From positions 4,961,001-5,025,000 of the forward strand of contig CM034408.1 of NCBI GenBank assembly GCA_019925095.2: a DNA stretch of 64,000 nt, given 5' to 3'. Shown one piece after another: positions 45,503 to 57,222 of the stretch. Numbering within the stretch: position 1 is the stretch's first letter; every line of letters begins with the position of its first letter. A program made the translations under genes and the position numbers. The notes beneath the pieces were generated by a model that was not told the DNA's origin, did no database searches, and saw only the letters and a program-made list of their open reading frames with translations. Source of the DNA: Dendrolimus kikuchii (taxonomy: Eukaryota > Arthropoda > Insecta > Lepidoptera > Lasiocampidae).

Positions 45503-46246
45503 CTTTTATTGCAGGAGATAAGCAGACAGGCAGACGGCCCACTTGATGGAAAGCGGTTACCATCGCCTATGGACATTTTTTTATTTTTTATTATAATTAT
45601 TAATATCTCTACGGACTCGAGTTCCGTATCCTTTTTTACTACTTAATTTCTATGAAAAATTTTAGACTCCATACACGCTTATTGTTTATTTTTGTTACTG
45701 TGTGTGACATTAATTTAGTGATTTTTATGTTGTGGTGTACCTTAAGAATAACTTATTATATTAATTTATTCTAATTTTAATACTAAACTTATACTAATGT
45801 AGAGTGTATCTGTTACATGCTGGTGTTGTGAGGAAGTGCATGTGCAGTGTTGGCCTTATATCTATACTTATATATAGTCCTATCTAGTGCCATGTGTGTT
45901 GTTTTTTTATTTTCTGTGCTTGGGTTATTAATTTTTAGGCTCTTTGTGTGTCTTGGTTTGTTTGTGGAGTGTGCGTGTAATGCAATGCGATGGTAGTGAG
46001 CGTAGGTTTGAGTATGTGTATAAGTTTTATTGTTAGTGCCTATGGACATTTGCAACAGCAAAGTTGCTACAAATGCGCTGCTGCTCTCTTAAGGGAAACT
46101 GGAACCTGGTCACTAATGCCGGAACACAACTCAAGGATGTTATGGCGACATACTTTAGATCAGGGGTGGGTTGTTAAGTCGCCTCTTACGACAGGCCACC
46201 CGGCCGCAGGAAATTGTATTCTTTCTCCGTTCCTGCACGGATAAAA
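45503..46246 (-). mobile_element. Family S element split by another retroelement
   Basis: Left part 45503-45578, right part 46038-46246. The right part lacks the TAGCCATCCAG to CCACCTGGC segment. Confidence 0.82.
45579..46037 (-). mobile_element. 459-bp poly(A) retroelement end inside family S
   Basis: T-rich left end and a perfect 14-bp duplication GCCTATGGACATTT (45565-45578, 46038-46051). The minus strand keeps a short frame with MALDRTIYKYRYKA before the noncoding tail: a 5'-truncated LINE of unidentified family. Confidence 0.78.
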
Positions 46247-46457
46247 GCAGAGATTTCCCCGATATGTCGTCTATGCTTTCTGTGTGTGATTTTTGTTAAT
46301 GAAAAGCAATTTCAATATAACCAAAAAGCAGATTCAAAAATAAATTACCTATGTATTGAAATAGCTTAATAAAAACCCATATAAGTATTATAAATATTCT
46401 ATATTCTACAGCAACACGTGTCCTGCGGTTTTGTTTTGTCTAGAAATTTTACTATAT

Positions 46458-47310
46458 ATAATAAAACTACGTTTTAACGGTTTTAAGCGCGGTAATTTTA
46501 TTTGATTTTGGGTTTTCCGACGTTTCGGCCACTTTTCAGTGGCCGTGATCACGGAAGACAAAGATGTCAAGTGTCAACGAGTATTGTTAAAGTTTTATTT
46601 AGCCTACCGCCAACTTATTAATTTTAATTATTTAATTTTAATTTTGTTTATAGTTATTATTTAATCTATGGGAGCCTAATCTAATTTACTACCGCTTCGC
46701 AACATGTTATGGCTTGAAGAGAAGAAGCGGCGCAAGAAACTCTTCAGCAAACATGCCTAGCTCTAATAATTTTATATAATATTAAAATGGGGGGAAGGAA
46801 AAATAAAAGTAATTATCAGTCAAGTTGGTTTGTGTTCCGTTGTACGCAGAAAGAGCTCACAGTGTCTTGAGGTCTGGCAGCTGGTTTTTGCTGGGTTTGG
46901 GTCTTAATAGTTTTGATAATTGGATCCCAAACAGGTGGTACTTGCCAACCATCTTCTCTATTGAAATTTGGGTGTTTTTTGATTTCAATAGCCTCACGCA
47001 TCATTCTAGGTATGAAATGATTCTCTTTCGCGAGGATTTGTGGGTTATCGAATCTGATGTAGTGGTTGGGTTTATCCAGCGTGTGTTCACTGATCGCAGA
47101 CTTCGTAGACCTTGTGTGTTTCATGTCAGCAATGTGTTCTTTTACTCGTGTTTTTATGCTCCTCTTTGTTTGCCCAATGTATGACAATCCACACTCACAA
47201 TCAAGCTTGTAAACGTCGGAAAAACCAAAATCAAATAAAATTACCGCGCTTAAAACCGTTAAAACGTAGTTTTATTATGTATACAGGTCGCGAAAACTTA
47301 AGAATTTTTT
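46458..47310 (-). mobile_element. Penelope-like element, 5'-truncated
   Basis: Endonuclease coding sequence sits between inverted terminal repeats. AAAACTACGTTTTAACGG at the left is matched by CCGTTAAAACGTAGTTTT at the right. Inverted or tandem terminal repeats around a truncated ORF are typical of Penelope-like elements. Fragments of the same family lie at 8.3, 22.0, 37.1, 43.4 and 51.9 kb. Confidence 0.88.
46816..47214 (-). pseudogene. GIY-YIG endonuclease domain of a Penelope-like element
   Basis: About 130 residues are open. They begin KLDCECGLSYIGQTKRS, continue with TRVKEHIADMKH, SAISEHTLDK and a REAIEIKKHPNFNREDGW segment, and end at a stop. These are the YIG strand, the conserved Arg and the EAIEI glutamate helix that complete the single-strand nicking endonuclease fused C-terminally to reverse transcriptase in this class. 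The RT part is absent, so the copy cannot move by itself. The coding region looks undamaged, so it is not ancient. Confidence 0.88.
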
Positions 47311-47329
47311 TTACTATATTTTGACAGAT

Positions 47330-47660
47330 GACTGTTAAAGTAGTAATATGTGATGATATTTCGTCTACGCGTGTCTTGAAATTCCCGCGGGATTTCCGGG
47401 ATAAAAAATACCGCAGCATTGAAAAAGAATGTAAGAAATAAGCTAATTTTTACGCACCAGAAAAAGTATCACAAATAAGTCTAAGAATTTTCCGTCGATC
47501 AGCGAAAACCGCATCAAAATTGGCCTAGTAGTTTTTACGTGAATCCCGAACAAACAGACAAGAAATCTAAAAAAAAATGCCATCGTATTCTCTGTCGTTT
47601 GTATAGTCTTCTCCAGTTGTTTTTTTTTTAATAATTTCAATGTACAGACACGATACGTTT
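47330..47660 (-). mobile_element. Helitron-like family B copy
   Basis: CGTCTACGCGTGTCTTGAAA, CCCGCGGGATTTCCGGG and TTTTTACGTGAATCCCGAAC in reverse order. Confidence 0.6.
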
Positions 47661-48454
47661 AGAATTTTGTAATATTGTAGATTGATATAGATCTAGAAAA
47701 TTATTTCAAACGCAAAATAATTTATTGGAACCTTTTCAATCTCTATGTAGAGTATTTCATTTTGAATATATATTAAGCTAGTTTCACATGAGTGAACTTT
47801 AATTCCATTCATATCTTTTGTGATTTGGTTATGGAGATTTTATTTTTACATATTGTGTTATTCGAATTTTGTAAATAAATTTTAGTGTTTGTGTTGAATT
47901 TTTATGAGTAAATTATGAATTAGTACAATGAAGAAAACATATCCTAAATACATTTTCTTCAAGTCTATTTGTTATATTAAATTAATTAACAAAAACATGA
48001 TATATTACAATGAAAGAAACTTAACTTATATTGTATTCTACCTATAAGCCCTTAAAGACTAAGTAGAATACTGAGCCTACGTCAGTTTATATTATACTTT
48101 TCTATGCGTAGGATGAAGGAATAAAAGTGTAGACGGAATCTACGCGAACAGAAGCGTCAAATGAAGAGTATATTTTTTTTAACTTATGTGTGTAAATTAA
48201 TGTAGTAAAACGTGGTTTGGGACTATGTAGGTAATAATAATGTATCCATTGCAAACTATTTCATCTTTGTATAGACAAATTAGTATAGACTAATTCAATT
48301 ATTTAATATTAAGTGGCACTGCTGCGCGATCTCCTTTCTTTTTTTTAACAATTTAACCTCTGTCTTGGTGCATGAAAGAGGTAACTTTGGATCTAGAAGA
48401 TATTTACTTATACACACACACACTCATATATATATGTATGCCCAGCCCTTAAAA
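47661..48454. other. Spacer, nothing recognised
   Basis: No gene seen. Confidence 0.4.
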
Positions 48455-48690
48455 AATAAAAAATTAGTATCCAATTGTAGCGCCATCGACCGGGACCAAT
48501 TATTGATTTAAATCATTCTCGAATCCACTTGAAAAAAACACAAAAAATGACATCAAAATTGATCCGGCAGTTCAGGAGTTTAGCGGTGCCATCTACCGGG
48601 TCTAATCGTGAATCTAAACCATCCAAGAACCCATTTGAACACACAAAAAATAATTTCACCTAAATCCTGGAACTCGCTTAAATTCTTATA
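48455..48690 (-). mobile_element. Helitron-like family C remnant
   Basis: AATCTAAACCATCCAAGAAC and two GCCATCnACCGGG phrases. No clear CTAG end. Confidence 0.5.
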
Positions 48691-49584
48691 CATATTATTT
48701 AATATAATAAATACACTGTTTGTATTTATTTATATGAGATTATATACATATATAATTGTATACATATAATAATTATTCTTAATTTTCCGAAACGCAGATC
48801 GACTTTATCTAACATCTAAACAATCCTACCTTTAGCTGGTCTCATTCTAAGCTCGAGGCTTTGTCTAACAATTTTGTTCGTTTGAGACTGTACTAACGGC
48901 GGCTTTCAATATTCAATCTCAATCTTTAATCTCTAATCCAAAATCGATATTTTCAATCCATTTCCTACTTTTGTGATTTCAATATTCGATCCACAGATCG
49001 TTTCTTTGATCTGTTTTACGAATACAACGTTGGGAGGGCGATCGGGTATTTTGCATTGCCACTTGTATGAAAGTGACAGTTAGGCTACCATCTTTTACAT
49101 AAGATGCACACAAGCTGGCAATGTTGTCTTGTTGAATCGCGATACTGATCTGCTTCATAATTGTTTATATTTTTTTTATATAATCAGCACCCCGCCTTAC
49201 ATTAGCTCACACGTGAACCACTATTTGCTTTGATAAACCTATTTGATGAGCCAAGGCCTGCTTCGGATTGTAAGCGGATAAATATGTGTTGGTCATAAAT
49301 ACTGACAAGTTGCGAGGTAAAAATGGTGAATATGAATTTCTTATTTTTTTGCGAAGTTGGCATACAGACAGACAACTTAACTAACGGTAAGTTAGCTATA
49401 TACCTTTATAACTATAGACCTTTGTAACATCAGTGGCGAAACCAACGCGTTGCCAGCTTTCAGGATTATGATGATATAAGAGAGGGATAGAATAAAAGGT
49501 GGATAAAAAAACTTTATTTCGTAGCCAACTACTATACAGAAAAATGTCTGAAAGTATATACGGAACTAAGAACAAAAGATCTAT
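48691..49584. other. Spacer, nothing recognised
   Basis: Stretches of repeated AATCTC/CAATAT near 48.91-48.99 kb. No gene. Confidence 0.4.
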
Positions 49585-49766
49585 TTTTAAAATTTTTGTT
49601 GTCTGTCTGGATGTTCCGGCTAATCTCTGAAACAGCTGGACCAATTTTGAAGGGAGTTTCACTGGCAGCTGATGTTATAAGGAGTAACTTAGGCTACTTT
49701 TTTAAACTTTTTGTTTGGGTCCCGCGAAAAATAATTCTACGCGGACGAAGTCGCGGGCACAGCTAG
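49585..49766 (+). mobile_element. Helitron-like element end
   Basis: GCTAATCTCTGAAACAGCTGG and a terminal GAAGTCGCGGGCACAGCTAG (CTAG 49763-49766). Confidence 0.6.
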
Positions 49767-50036
49767 AACGACATAATTACGTACACGTAAAAGGTATAAA
49801 AAAGACAAAATTGTATAAAGAAAACTGTGTGGTCAGGTGCTTGCCAATACCCCGTACTAAGATCAAACTCATCAAACCTGCATTACAGTTACCATTGGCA
49901 AGAAAATTCTTATAGCTAAAGGCTAACTAACATATTACATAAAATAGGATAGGTGTCCTAGATGAACTAATTTGCTCTATTAAACTAAACACACTTGCTC
50001 ACTTGGTGCACTGGTTTATTGAACTGAACTATGATA

Positions 50037-50494
50037 TAGTTACAACCTAAGTGCCGACAAAGACAAATTCCACGTACAGATCTGTAGAGGCACATTTCAT
50101 TACCTGTCGGCATTTGAACTAATTGTAATCCTTTTATGATCCTCTTCTTTTGTTCACTTATTTATTGGCATACGTTTCTAATTATTGTGGAGAATAGCCT
50201 ATTGTCATATTGTACTCGCTCATTAGCATCATTAGCCAGGTGTTGCGTATTCTTTGGCATTTGTGAAGTATAAAACGACGGCCTGATGGAGAGAGGGGGG
50301 CAGTTGAGGTTCGACTACGATACGGGCGTGACTTGTGTACATTCTGAATCTAATAGTGACGGACTTTGCGCGTTTTATTGAATTACGACCTTCTGCATTA
50401 CGTTTGCATTTGTTGTGTTCGGTTATATTTGTACCTGTGTTATACGTGTTTGTATAGTTCTAATAAACTCTATAATAATTCTAACGGCATTTTA
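50037..50494 (+). repeat. Solo LTR, family TGTTAC, right-truncated
   Basis: Starts AGTTACAACCTAAGTGCCG, has TATAAA near 50270 and AATAAA near 50463, ends at AACGGCATTTTA without the GTAACA terminus. Confidence 0.8.
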
Positions 50495-50867
50495 CCCTGT
50501 ATGTGCCAAACAATAGTATGTTTAATTAGGAGAGAGGGCCCTCTAGTTTTGTACTGGTTGAACTATGAAACTAAATATGGCGCTACCTCCGAAAATGGGA
50601 TATGAGATAAAAAGGGAATAGATAGGAGGAATGGATAGAGGGATCAAAGCAGGAGGAATGGGATAGGGCAATGGAATAGGGGAGAAGCAAGTGTGCTAGT
50701 AGAACTCACCCTGATCGCACAAAACAGGATTAGCTCAATGCTAACAACTTCACGTCGATATTCTGTAAGAGCGTGGTATCACACCGATAGAGCCGGCCCA
50801 TAGAGTAACTTTTTACTACAACAACTGTGAATTTATCAAATTAAAAATTCCTATATATTTTTTATAG
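50495..50867. other. Spacer, purine-rich
   Basis: A G/A-rich run (AGGAGGAATGGATAGAGGGA) at 50610-50690. No gene. Confidence 0.4.
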
Positions 50868-51172
50868 TCGTGGTAGGGTAATATGGCTCGCGTACGCGTC
50901 CCAAAGTCAAAGGCCGCGGGTTCGAATACTGGCCGGAACGTATGCACTGCTTAGACAGTTTTCTGACCTAATGTACATATTGATACCATTACCACGTGCT
51001 AACAACGGTGAAGGAACACATCGTGATAAAACCTGCACATTGAGATAACCGATGTGTCAAATCTGCCAAAGCGCCTTGGACAAGGGCGGGTATACTGTCT
51101 GTTCTCTCTCCCCTTATAGTTTGAAGCCCGAGCCCAGCAGTGGGACGGTTATGGGCCATTATTATTAATGTA
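50868..51172 (+). mobile_element. tRNA-derived SINE
   Basis: Head GTGGTAGGGTAATATGGCTC and B-box-like CGGGTTCGAATACTGG. Same body as the copies at 30.2 and 33.5 kb. Confidence 0.78.
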
Positions 51173-51454
51173 TTTTAATTGTGTTTTCATAACTTTGTTA
51201 AAAAATGCGAGTTAAATCATTTTACTAACACATCTCTAGTTCAAACAGGTAAGTATAAGATAATAGTCTAAAATAGCCGACCATTTAACGGTTTGTTATC
51301 TTAATATGAAATTTAACGTTCATCATAATACGCGCAGGTGTGTATTTATATTCTCTGGTATGTCTAAACGGTTAAAGTATAAACGTAATGACGATTTCTG
51401 GTTAAAATAGTTCATGTGTTAACCAAAAACAGAACCGATGTCAAATGTACACAC

Positions 51455-51772
51455 TACTTGCTTCGCTTGTGGTTATCCCTTGACTGCCACATCTCTCCAT
51501 TGGGGCATTGCTTTAAACTGTACAAATCCAATATATCTATTCGGCCGCGTGGACCGAAATTCCTAGAATCACACCTGGCTAATGACCACCATAAAGATTA
51601 CAATACACAATGGGCTGTATTTCTAATCACAAATTTTAAACACACAGTAAACAAAAGAAGTCTAAATGCCAAAAAGATAATAAAATGTGTTTTTACAGAC
51701 CTGTAATTCACACCGGCAGGGCTGCCGGTGTGAATTTCTCTTTGTCGGCACCTAGATCGTGACAATATTTTA
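51455..51772 (-). repeat. Solo LTR, family TGTTAC, partial
   Basis: Reverse copy from the TTGCTTCGCTTGTGGTTATC region to the terminal GTGACA. It contains a new 32-bp palindrome. Confidence 0.78.
51705..51736. repeat. Palindrome, 15-bp arms
   Basis: AATTCACACCGGCAG, spacer GG, then the exact reverse complement. Other LTR copies lack the inverted half. Confidence 0.92.
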
Positions 51773-51934
51773 CAAATTTGGCACCGGCTTCAAAATATTA
51801 TAGGAAATGTTTATTTTTGCTCTTTAGTTAGGTACTTTCGAAACCGGTTTTGTTTTTTCAAAAAAAAAAATTGTCTACATTTTAGTTACGCAAATATTTG
51901 AATAGATTTGGATAAAAAATTAAAAACATTATAC

Positions 51935-52375
51935 ATGATAAAACTACGTTTTATCGGTTTTAAGCGCGGTAATTTATTTGATTTTTGTTATTCCGACGTT
52001 TCAGTCACTTTTCAGTGGCCGTGATCACGAAAGACAAAGATGTCAAGTGTCAACGAGTATTGCTAAAGTTTTATTTAGCCTACCGCCAACTTTAACTACT
52101 AACAACTAAATTAGATTAGGCTCCCATAGAGTAAATAATAACCATATACAATATTAAAACTAAATAATTAATATGTACTAGTTGGCGGTAGGCTAAATAT
52201 AACTTTAACAATATTCGTTGACACTTGATATCTTTGTCTTCCGTGATCACGGCCACTGAAAAGTGGCCGAAACGTCGGAATAACAAAAATCAAATAAATT
52301 ACCGCGCTTAAAACCGTTAAAACGTAGTTTTATTACGTATAAAAGTCGCGAAAACTTAAGAAAATATTACGTTAT
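51935..52375. repeat. Penelope-like inverted repeat unit (about 440 bp)
   Basis: Left arm about 51939-52095 and right arm about 52180-52340 are inverted copies, both containing CCGCCAACT/AGTTGGCGG and the GTGATCACGG segment. The right arm carries a GGCCACT-GAAA-AGTGGCC hairpin (52251-52268) followed by GAAACGTC. Confidence 0.75.
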
Positions 52376-52800
52376 ACATGCCTGTGATATTCGAGGGTTA
52401 TACTCAATTTCCATGGGATTCACACATTAGATCCTGACTTGGTGATAATGGGACTACCTCAGGAGTACCTCTTTCGAATAAACATTTTCGAACAAATTTC
52501 TATCACCGTACCGCTCGCCATCGGCTGGGCGTTCATCCCCAATTCCTTGAGCCGCTTCGTTCATGTACGCAGCGGGTTTCTAAAACGTTTCTCTTGGGTA
52601 CCGTGGGGATTTAAAATGAGCTCCCAGCTGAGGTTTTCTCACAGCGCTGTGATAAGGAGTTTTTCAAAAAGGGCGTCATAAAATTTCTTAGAGACCGCGT
52701 TAGTAACTTCTCTGGTGGTGCAAACGTCCATAGGTAACTGCTTTCCATCAGCTGGACGGGCAGCCTGTCTGCTGTACTCCAGCTATAAAAAATAAATATA
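52376..52800 (+). mobile_element. Poly(A) retroelement end related to family S
   Basis: The last ~90 bp (AACGTCCATAGGTAACTGC ... CCAGCTATAAAAAATAAA) is a diverged family S tail. The upstream 300 bp is different, which suggests family S is the 3' end of a longer LINE. Confidence 0.5.
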
Positions 52801-52825
52801 AATAAACAAAAAAATAAACAAACAA

Positions 52826-52973
52826 CAAGAACAGACGAGCTTGCATGACAAGAGTTATGAATGTCAAAGAGGCAAGTGAGGTGTGTAAGAATAAGCCTAA
52901 ATGGCACTCTGTTGTTCGTGCCTACCCCGCAAGGGAACTGGCGTGAAGTTATGTATGTATGTATGTATGTATG
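52826..52973 (+). mobile_element. RTE-family 3' end
   Basis: AACAGACGAGCTTGCATGAC to six ATGT repeats. Confidence 0.83.
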
Positions 52974-53092
52974 TAAAAAAATTATGAAAATCGGTTCACA
53001 ATTGACAGAGAAATCGCCTAAGAAACATAAAAAACATATTGCCGGATTGAGAACCTTCAAAATTTTGAAGTAGACTATAAGTAACATCTTGT

Positions 53093-53402
53093 TTTTATTG
53101 CAGGAGTTCAGCAGACAGGCAGACGGCCCACTTGATGGAAAGCGGTTACCATCGCCTATGGACATTTGCAACACTGAATGTGCTACAAATCCGCTGCTGC
53201 TCTCTTAAGGGAGACTGGAACCTGGTCACTAATGCCGGAACACAACACAAGGTTGTTATGGCGGCATACTCTAGACCAGGAGTGGTAGCCATCCAGTGGG
53301 GCAAATGCCCCACCACCTGGCTGTGGATTGTTTTATCGCCTCTTACGACAGGCCGCCCGGCCGCAGGAAATTGTATTCTTTCTCCGTTCCTACACGGATA
53401 AA
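53093..53402 (-). mobile_element. Family S element, full length
   Basis: TTTTTATTGCAGGAGTTCAG to CCTACACGGATAAAA, with no large gaps. Confidence 0.83.
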
Positions 53403-53474
53403 ATTCTTACTATCTGCCTTTAATTAAATATGTCTTATATTATAAGTATTAACTTATTTACCTATTGTAATATA

Positions 53475-53727
53475 TCTATACTAATATATAAAGCTAAAGA
53501 GTTTGTTTGTTTGCTCGAACGCGCTAATCTCAGGAACTACTAGTCTGATTTGAAAAATTCTTTCAGTGTTAGATAGCACATTTATCGAGGAAGGCTATAG
53601 GCTCTATAAAATCACGTTAAGACCAATAGGAGCGGAGCGCCAATGAAGAATGTTTCAAAACTGGGGTTTTTTTTAACTTACTTTTTTTAAAACTATTCTA
53701 CGTGCCGAAGTCGCGGGAAGAAGCTAG
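53475..53727 (+). mobile_element. Helitron-like element, short form
   Basis: TCTATACTAATATATAAAGC start, CTAG at 53724-53727. A T-rich replacement lies in the distal third. Confidence 0.78.
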
Positions 53728-54075
53728 TGTTAATATAAAATACTTGTCATATATAAATTAAATATATATATATATATATTTATTTAGATAATTTTGTATA
53801 TACTGGTATATTATAAATGTGTATTGATTTATGCGTGTATTAAATTTATATATATTTTTTAAGTATGTATGTTTAAATTGTACATTCGTATTTCTTTTTC
53901 TGCTCCACCTATATCGCTAGATTAGTTAAGAATTTATTTTAAGCTAGATTGCCTGGACGAGATAGCTTTTAGCGATAAGGCCGCCTGTTGTGTTGCCAAG
54001 AAGTATTGTAACTATGCATTTTGTTTTGTAATTGTTTTTGGTGAGCAATATAGTGTTATCTAATCTAATCTATAT
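53728..54075 (+). mobile_element. CR1-like LINE 3' UTR fragment
   Basis: GCTTTTAGCGATAAGGCCGCC and the ATCTAATCTAATC tail are typical of CR1-like LINE ends in Lepidoptera. No coding part. Confidence 0.5.
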
Positions 54076-54785
54076 TAATCATCTATTAACACAATTTAAA
54101 TAAAACTTTGCCCAAAAAATTATTTTGTAAGAAAAAGCAAGGTATATGTACAATTACACCTAGGTATTATTTCTACTAATACTATTCATTGTAGGGTTTT
54201 CCCTTGTTTTTACTAAAACGTTTTAAAGAGACAATATAGTTATAAAAAGGATTTAAGGCGATTATGAAATCCCGAAAATAACTAAACACAGTACATATCT
54301 ATCTATTCCACATGTCAATATATAGATAATTGAATTATTTTAGTCTTTGATTCCACTTTAAATCATAAAGATACAGTACAATAATAACGTGTTATCAATA
54401 AGCTGTCAAGTGAGGCGTTTCATGATAACGAGATAACTTGTTGATACTGTCATACAGCAATTGACAGTTTGACAACGCAGACGATTTCGTATGATAAGTA
54501 TCATAAGAAAGTCGACTACGTTGGTACGTTGTCACGTTTTGAGAAATCTGGCAAACGTAGAAAGAGAAACACGTTTACTGCGAAACGGGGTCTTAAGACT
54601 GAGGCTCCTATATATGTAACGATTGGAAGAAAATCGCGATGATCCATCGCGTCGAATAACCGCTCAACACACAAAACGATTGGGCGTTGCGATCGTTCGT
54701 TTACGATCATTCGTACGCGACAAAAGACGTGTGTCATCACAGAAATTCAATACGTGCCCTCTTTGAAAATGGATAACAAACTTCT
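54076..54785. other. Spacer, nothing recognised
   Basis: Inverted GCGATCGTTCG/CGATCATTCG phrases near 54690. No gene. Confidence 0.4.
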
Positions 54786-54798
54786 GTTCATTACCTAT

Positions 54799-55145
54799 TG
54801 TTGCGGAGAGAGAGCACCCCCTGACCCGCCCGCCGGAGCACAGCTTCTCTCCACGCTCCGCATACCGCCGACGCTCATAGCTCGTACAGTTAGCAGCTAG
54901 GGGCGGACGGAACGGGGGATAAAACAGGCGGGCTTGGAGGCCGAAAATTGCTCACTTGTTCACATTGCTCACATACATAAGGCACCAATATGCACTACTT
55001 TACTCTCTGCCATTCATCATTCTCTCTGTATCTCGTCTATGTATAGTTTTGATTTTATTGTAAATAACGCCAGTAATAAGTCAACCAGTGCACATCGAGT
55101 TTTATTTGAAAGAAGCAACTGCCACCAATACCTATGTAGCGGTAA
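54799..55145 (+). repeat. Possible degenerate solo LTR of another family
   Basis: Starts TGTTGCGGAGAGAG, GC-rich first third, GGGATAAAAC (TATA-like) near 54918, ends near GTAGCGGTAACTA. The terminal CA and a clean duplication are missing. Confidence 0.35.
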
Positions 55146-55429
55146 CTATAATCCAGCTACAAAAGAAAAGAAAACCTATAAAAGTAGGGGTTAGTTAACA
55201 AATGGCTATTAAAGCGAAATCAATATTCACATGTAAGTAAATATTTTAAACAAATTAAGATTCCATCCAAAACAATGGCATAACTCGTCGGTTCGTACCC
55301 ATCGAGTTTTCGTCAAGCATTACACCAAAAAATATTAAAAATAAACTTAAAATGCACTTTTTAACATACTGTAACTAATTTAAACATAATGTAACTAATT
55401 ATAAATAAACTTAATTAAACAGCGCATTA

Positions 55430-55550
55430 AGATAGATAGATACCACTTTATTGCACATCAAAATAAACAAGATATAAAAAAATCTATACTTACAATACTT
55501 TCTAGTCAATACAATAGGCAGCTTTATGGCGTAAAGCGATCTCTTCCAGG
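55430..55550 (-). mobile_element. CR1-like LINE 3' UTR with GATA-type tail
   Basis: GATAGATAGATACC then TAAAGCGATCTCTTCCAGGC, as in the 13.4- and 20.4-kb copies. Confidence 0.6.
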
Positions 55551-55574
55551 CAACTGAAATCAAAGGAATTTAAT

Positions 55575-56760
55575 AGAAACAAATAACCAGTCATGTTATA
55601 CGGGTCCGAATTTTGGGCCACTAAAGTCCACAGTGACCACAAACGTCTCTACTCAGCTGAGATGAGAATGTTGAGATGAATGTGTTTCATGAATGGATAA
55701 TATATAAGGCGAGAAACGAGTACATAAGTGGATCTCTGAAAGTTGCACTTGTGACTGAAAAATTGAGAGGAAGAAGATTAAGGTGAGATGTATGTGTTAC
55801 ATGAATGCGTGAAATATAATGTGAAAAACGAGTACATAAGTGGATCTTTGAAAGTTGCACCCGTGACTGAAAAATTGAGGGGAAGAAGATTAAGGTGAGA
55901 TGGATATGTTACATGAATGCGTGAAATACAATATGAGAAATGAGTACATAAGTGGATCTCTGAAAGTTGCACTTGTGACTGAAAAATTGAGAGGAAGAAG
56001 ATTAAGGTGAGATGGGTGTGTTACATGAATGCGTGAAATATAATGTGAGAAACGAGTACATAAGTGGATCTTTGAAAGTTGCACCCGTGACTGAAAAATT
56101 GAGGGGAAGAAGATTAAGGTGAGATGGATATGTTACATGAATGCGTGAAATACAATATGAGAAATGAGTACATAAGTGGATCTCTGAAAGTTGCACTTGT
56201 GACTGAAAAATTGAGAGGAAGAAGATTAAGGTGAGATGGATGTGTTACATGAATGCGTGAAATATAATGTGAGAAACGAGTACATAAGTGGATCTTTGAA
56301 AGTTGCACCCGTGACTGAAAAATTGAGGGGAAGAAGATTAAGGTGAGATGGATATGTTACATGAATGCGTGAAATACAATATGAGAAATGAGTACATAAG
56401 TGGATCTCTGAAAGTTGCACTTGTGACTGAAAAATTGAGAGGAAGAAGATTAAGGTGAGATGGATGTGTTACTTGAATGCGTGAAATATAATGTGAGAAA
56501 CGAGTACATAAGTGGATCTTTGAAAGCTGCACACGTGACTGAAAAATTAAGATAAGGAAGATTAAGGTGGTCATGAAAGCCATGTGACAAAAAAATTTTA
56601 AACTGCGAGATTGATGGGTACAAATGTAAAGGTAGACCAAAAAAGAGATGCATGGGTTGTGTGAAGTATAATATGTAGTGTAACAGAGGATGTATGTCAG
56701 AATAGAGAGGTGTGGAAGGAAAAGGCATATTGTACCGACCTCAACTTATTGGGAGAAACA
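55575..56760 (+). pseudogene. RTE-clade reverse transcriptase remnant carrying a tandem array
   Basis: The left part reads MLYGSEFWATKVHSDHKRLY then SAEMRMLR and a stop. The array then repeats a segment coding RNEYISGSLKVAPVTEKLRG. The right part resumes with a GHV-like phrase and a GRPKKR-type region decayed by shifts to about 56740. The order matches the palm-to-tail region of RTE-clade proteins, so the array was created by amplification inside the coding sequence. Confidence 0.8.
55669..56564 (+). repeat. Tandem array: eight 112-bp monomers in 224-bp dimers
   Basis: AGGTGAG(A) recurs exactly every 112 bases at 55781, 55893, 56005, 56117, 56229, 56341, 56453 and 56565. Odd monomers have ATCTCTGAAAGTTGCACTTG, even ones ATCTTTGAAAGTTGCACCCG, so the unit of amplification is an A-B dimer of 224 bp. 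The outermost monomers are the most diverged. Confidence 0.95.
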
Positions 56761-57089
56761 GAAAGAAAGGAACGAATAGAAACAATTAATTTATAAAAAT
56801 ATCTTATAAGTAATAAAATAATGCGTTTGTTAAGTCAGACCTCTTTTTCCTCAAAGAGATGATTAAAAATCCCTAGTAAAATACATGAAATATTACATTC
56901 AGAAAATTAAGTTCTTTTTAATGCTTTATTTGATACACAATTTCCTTGTTAATTATTCTTTTTAGAGGAAAATGTACTTTGTTCTATTTACTTAATATTA
57001 GAATACAGCAAGTAGCTTTGAAACTAGATATGAAAATGAATTATTACATTAACATGTTAAGAATTCAGTTTATAATGACAGCCCATAAA
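56761..57089. other. Spacer, nothing recognised
   Basis: AT-rich, no gene. Confidence 0.4.
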
Positions 57090-57222
57090 AATCTCACAGC
57101 TGGCTTCGGGTCTACCATTATAGGGGAACGGACAGTTTACAGCTACGCTTGTCCAAGGCGGATTTGCGGGTTTGACACATCGGTTATCTCGATGTTTAGG
57201 TTCATCATTAGTGTAGTATTTT
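57090..57222 (-). mobile_element. SINE tail fragment
   Basis: TTGACACATCGGTTATCTCG and GTCCAAGGCGG are the reverse of the tRNA-derived SINE body. Confidence 0.6.

Noticed and set aside
46825..47184. 119-codon plus ORF
   Set aside because: Antisense of the Penelope-like endonuclease.
55778..56728. Series of 64-100-codon minus ORFs offset by 112 bases
   Set aside because: Antisense of the tandem array; the sense strand carries the RT-derived sequence.
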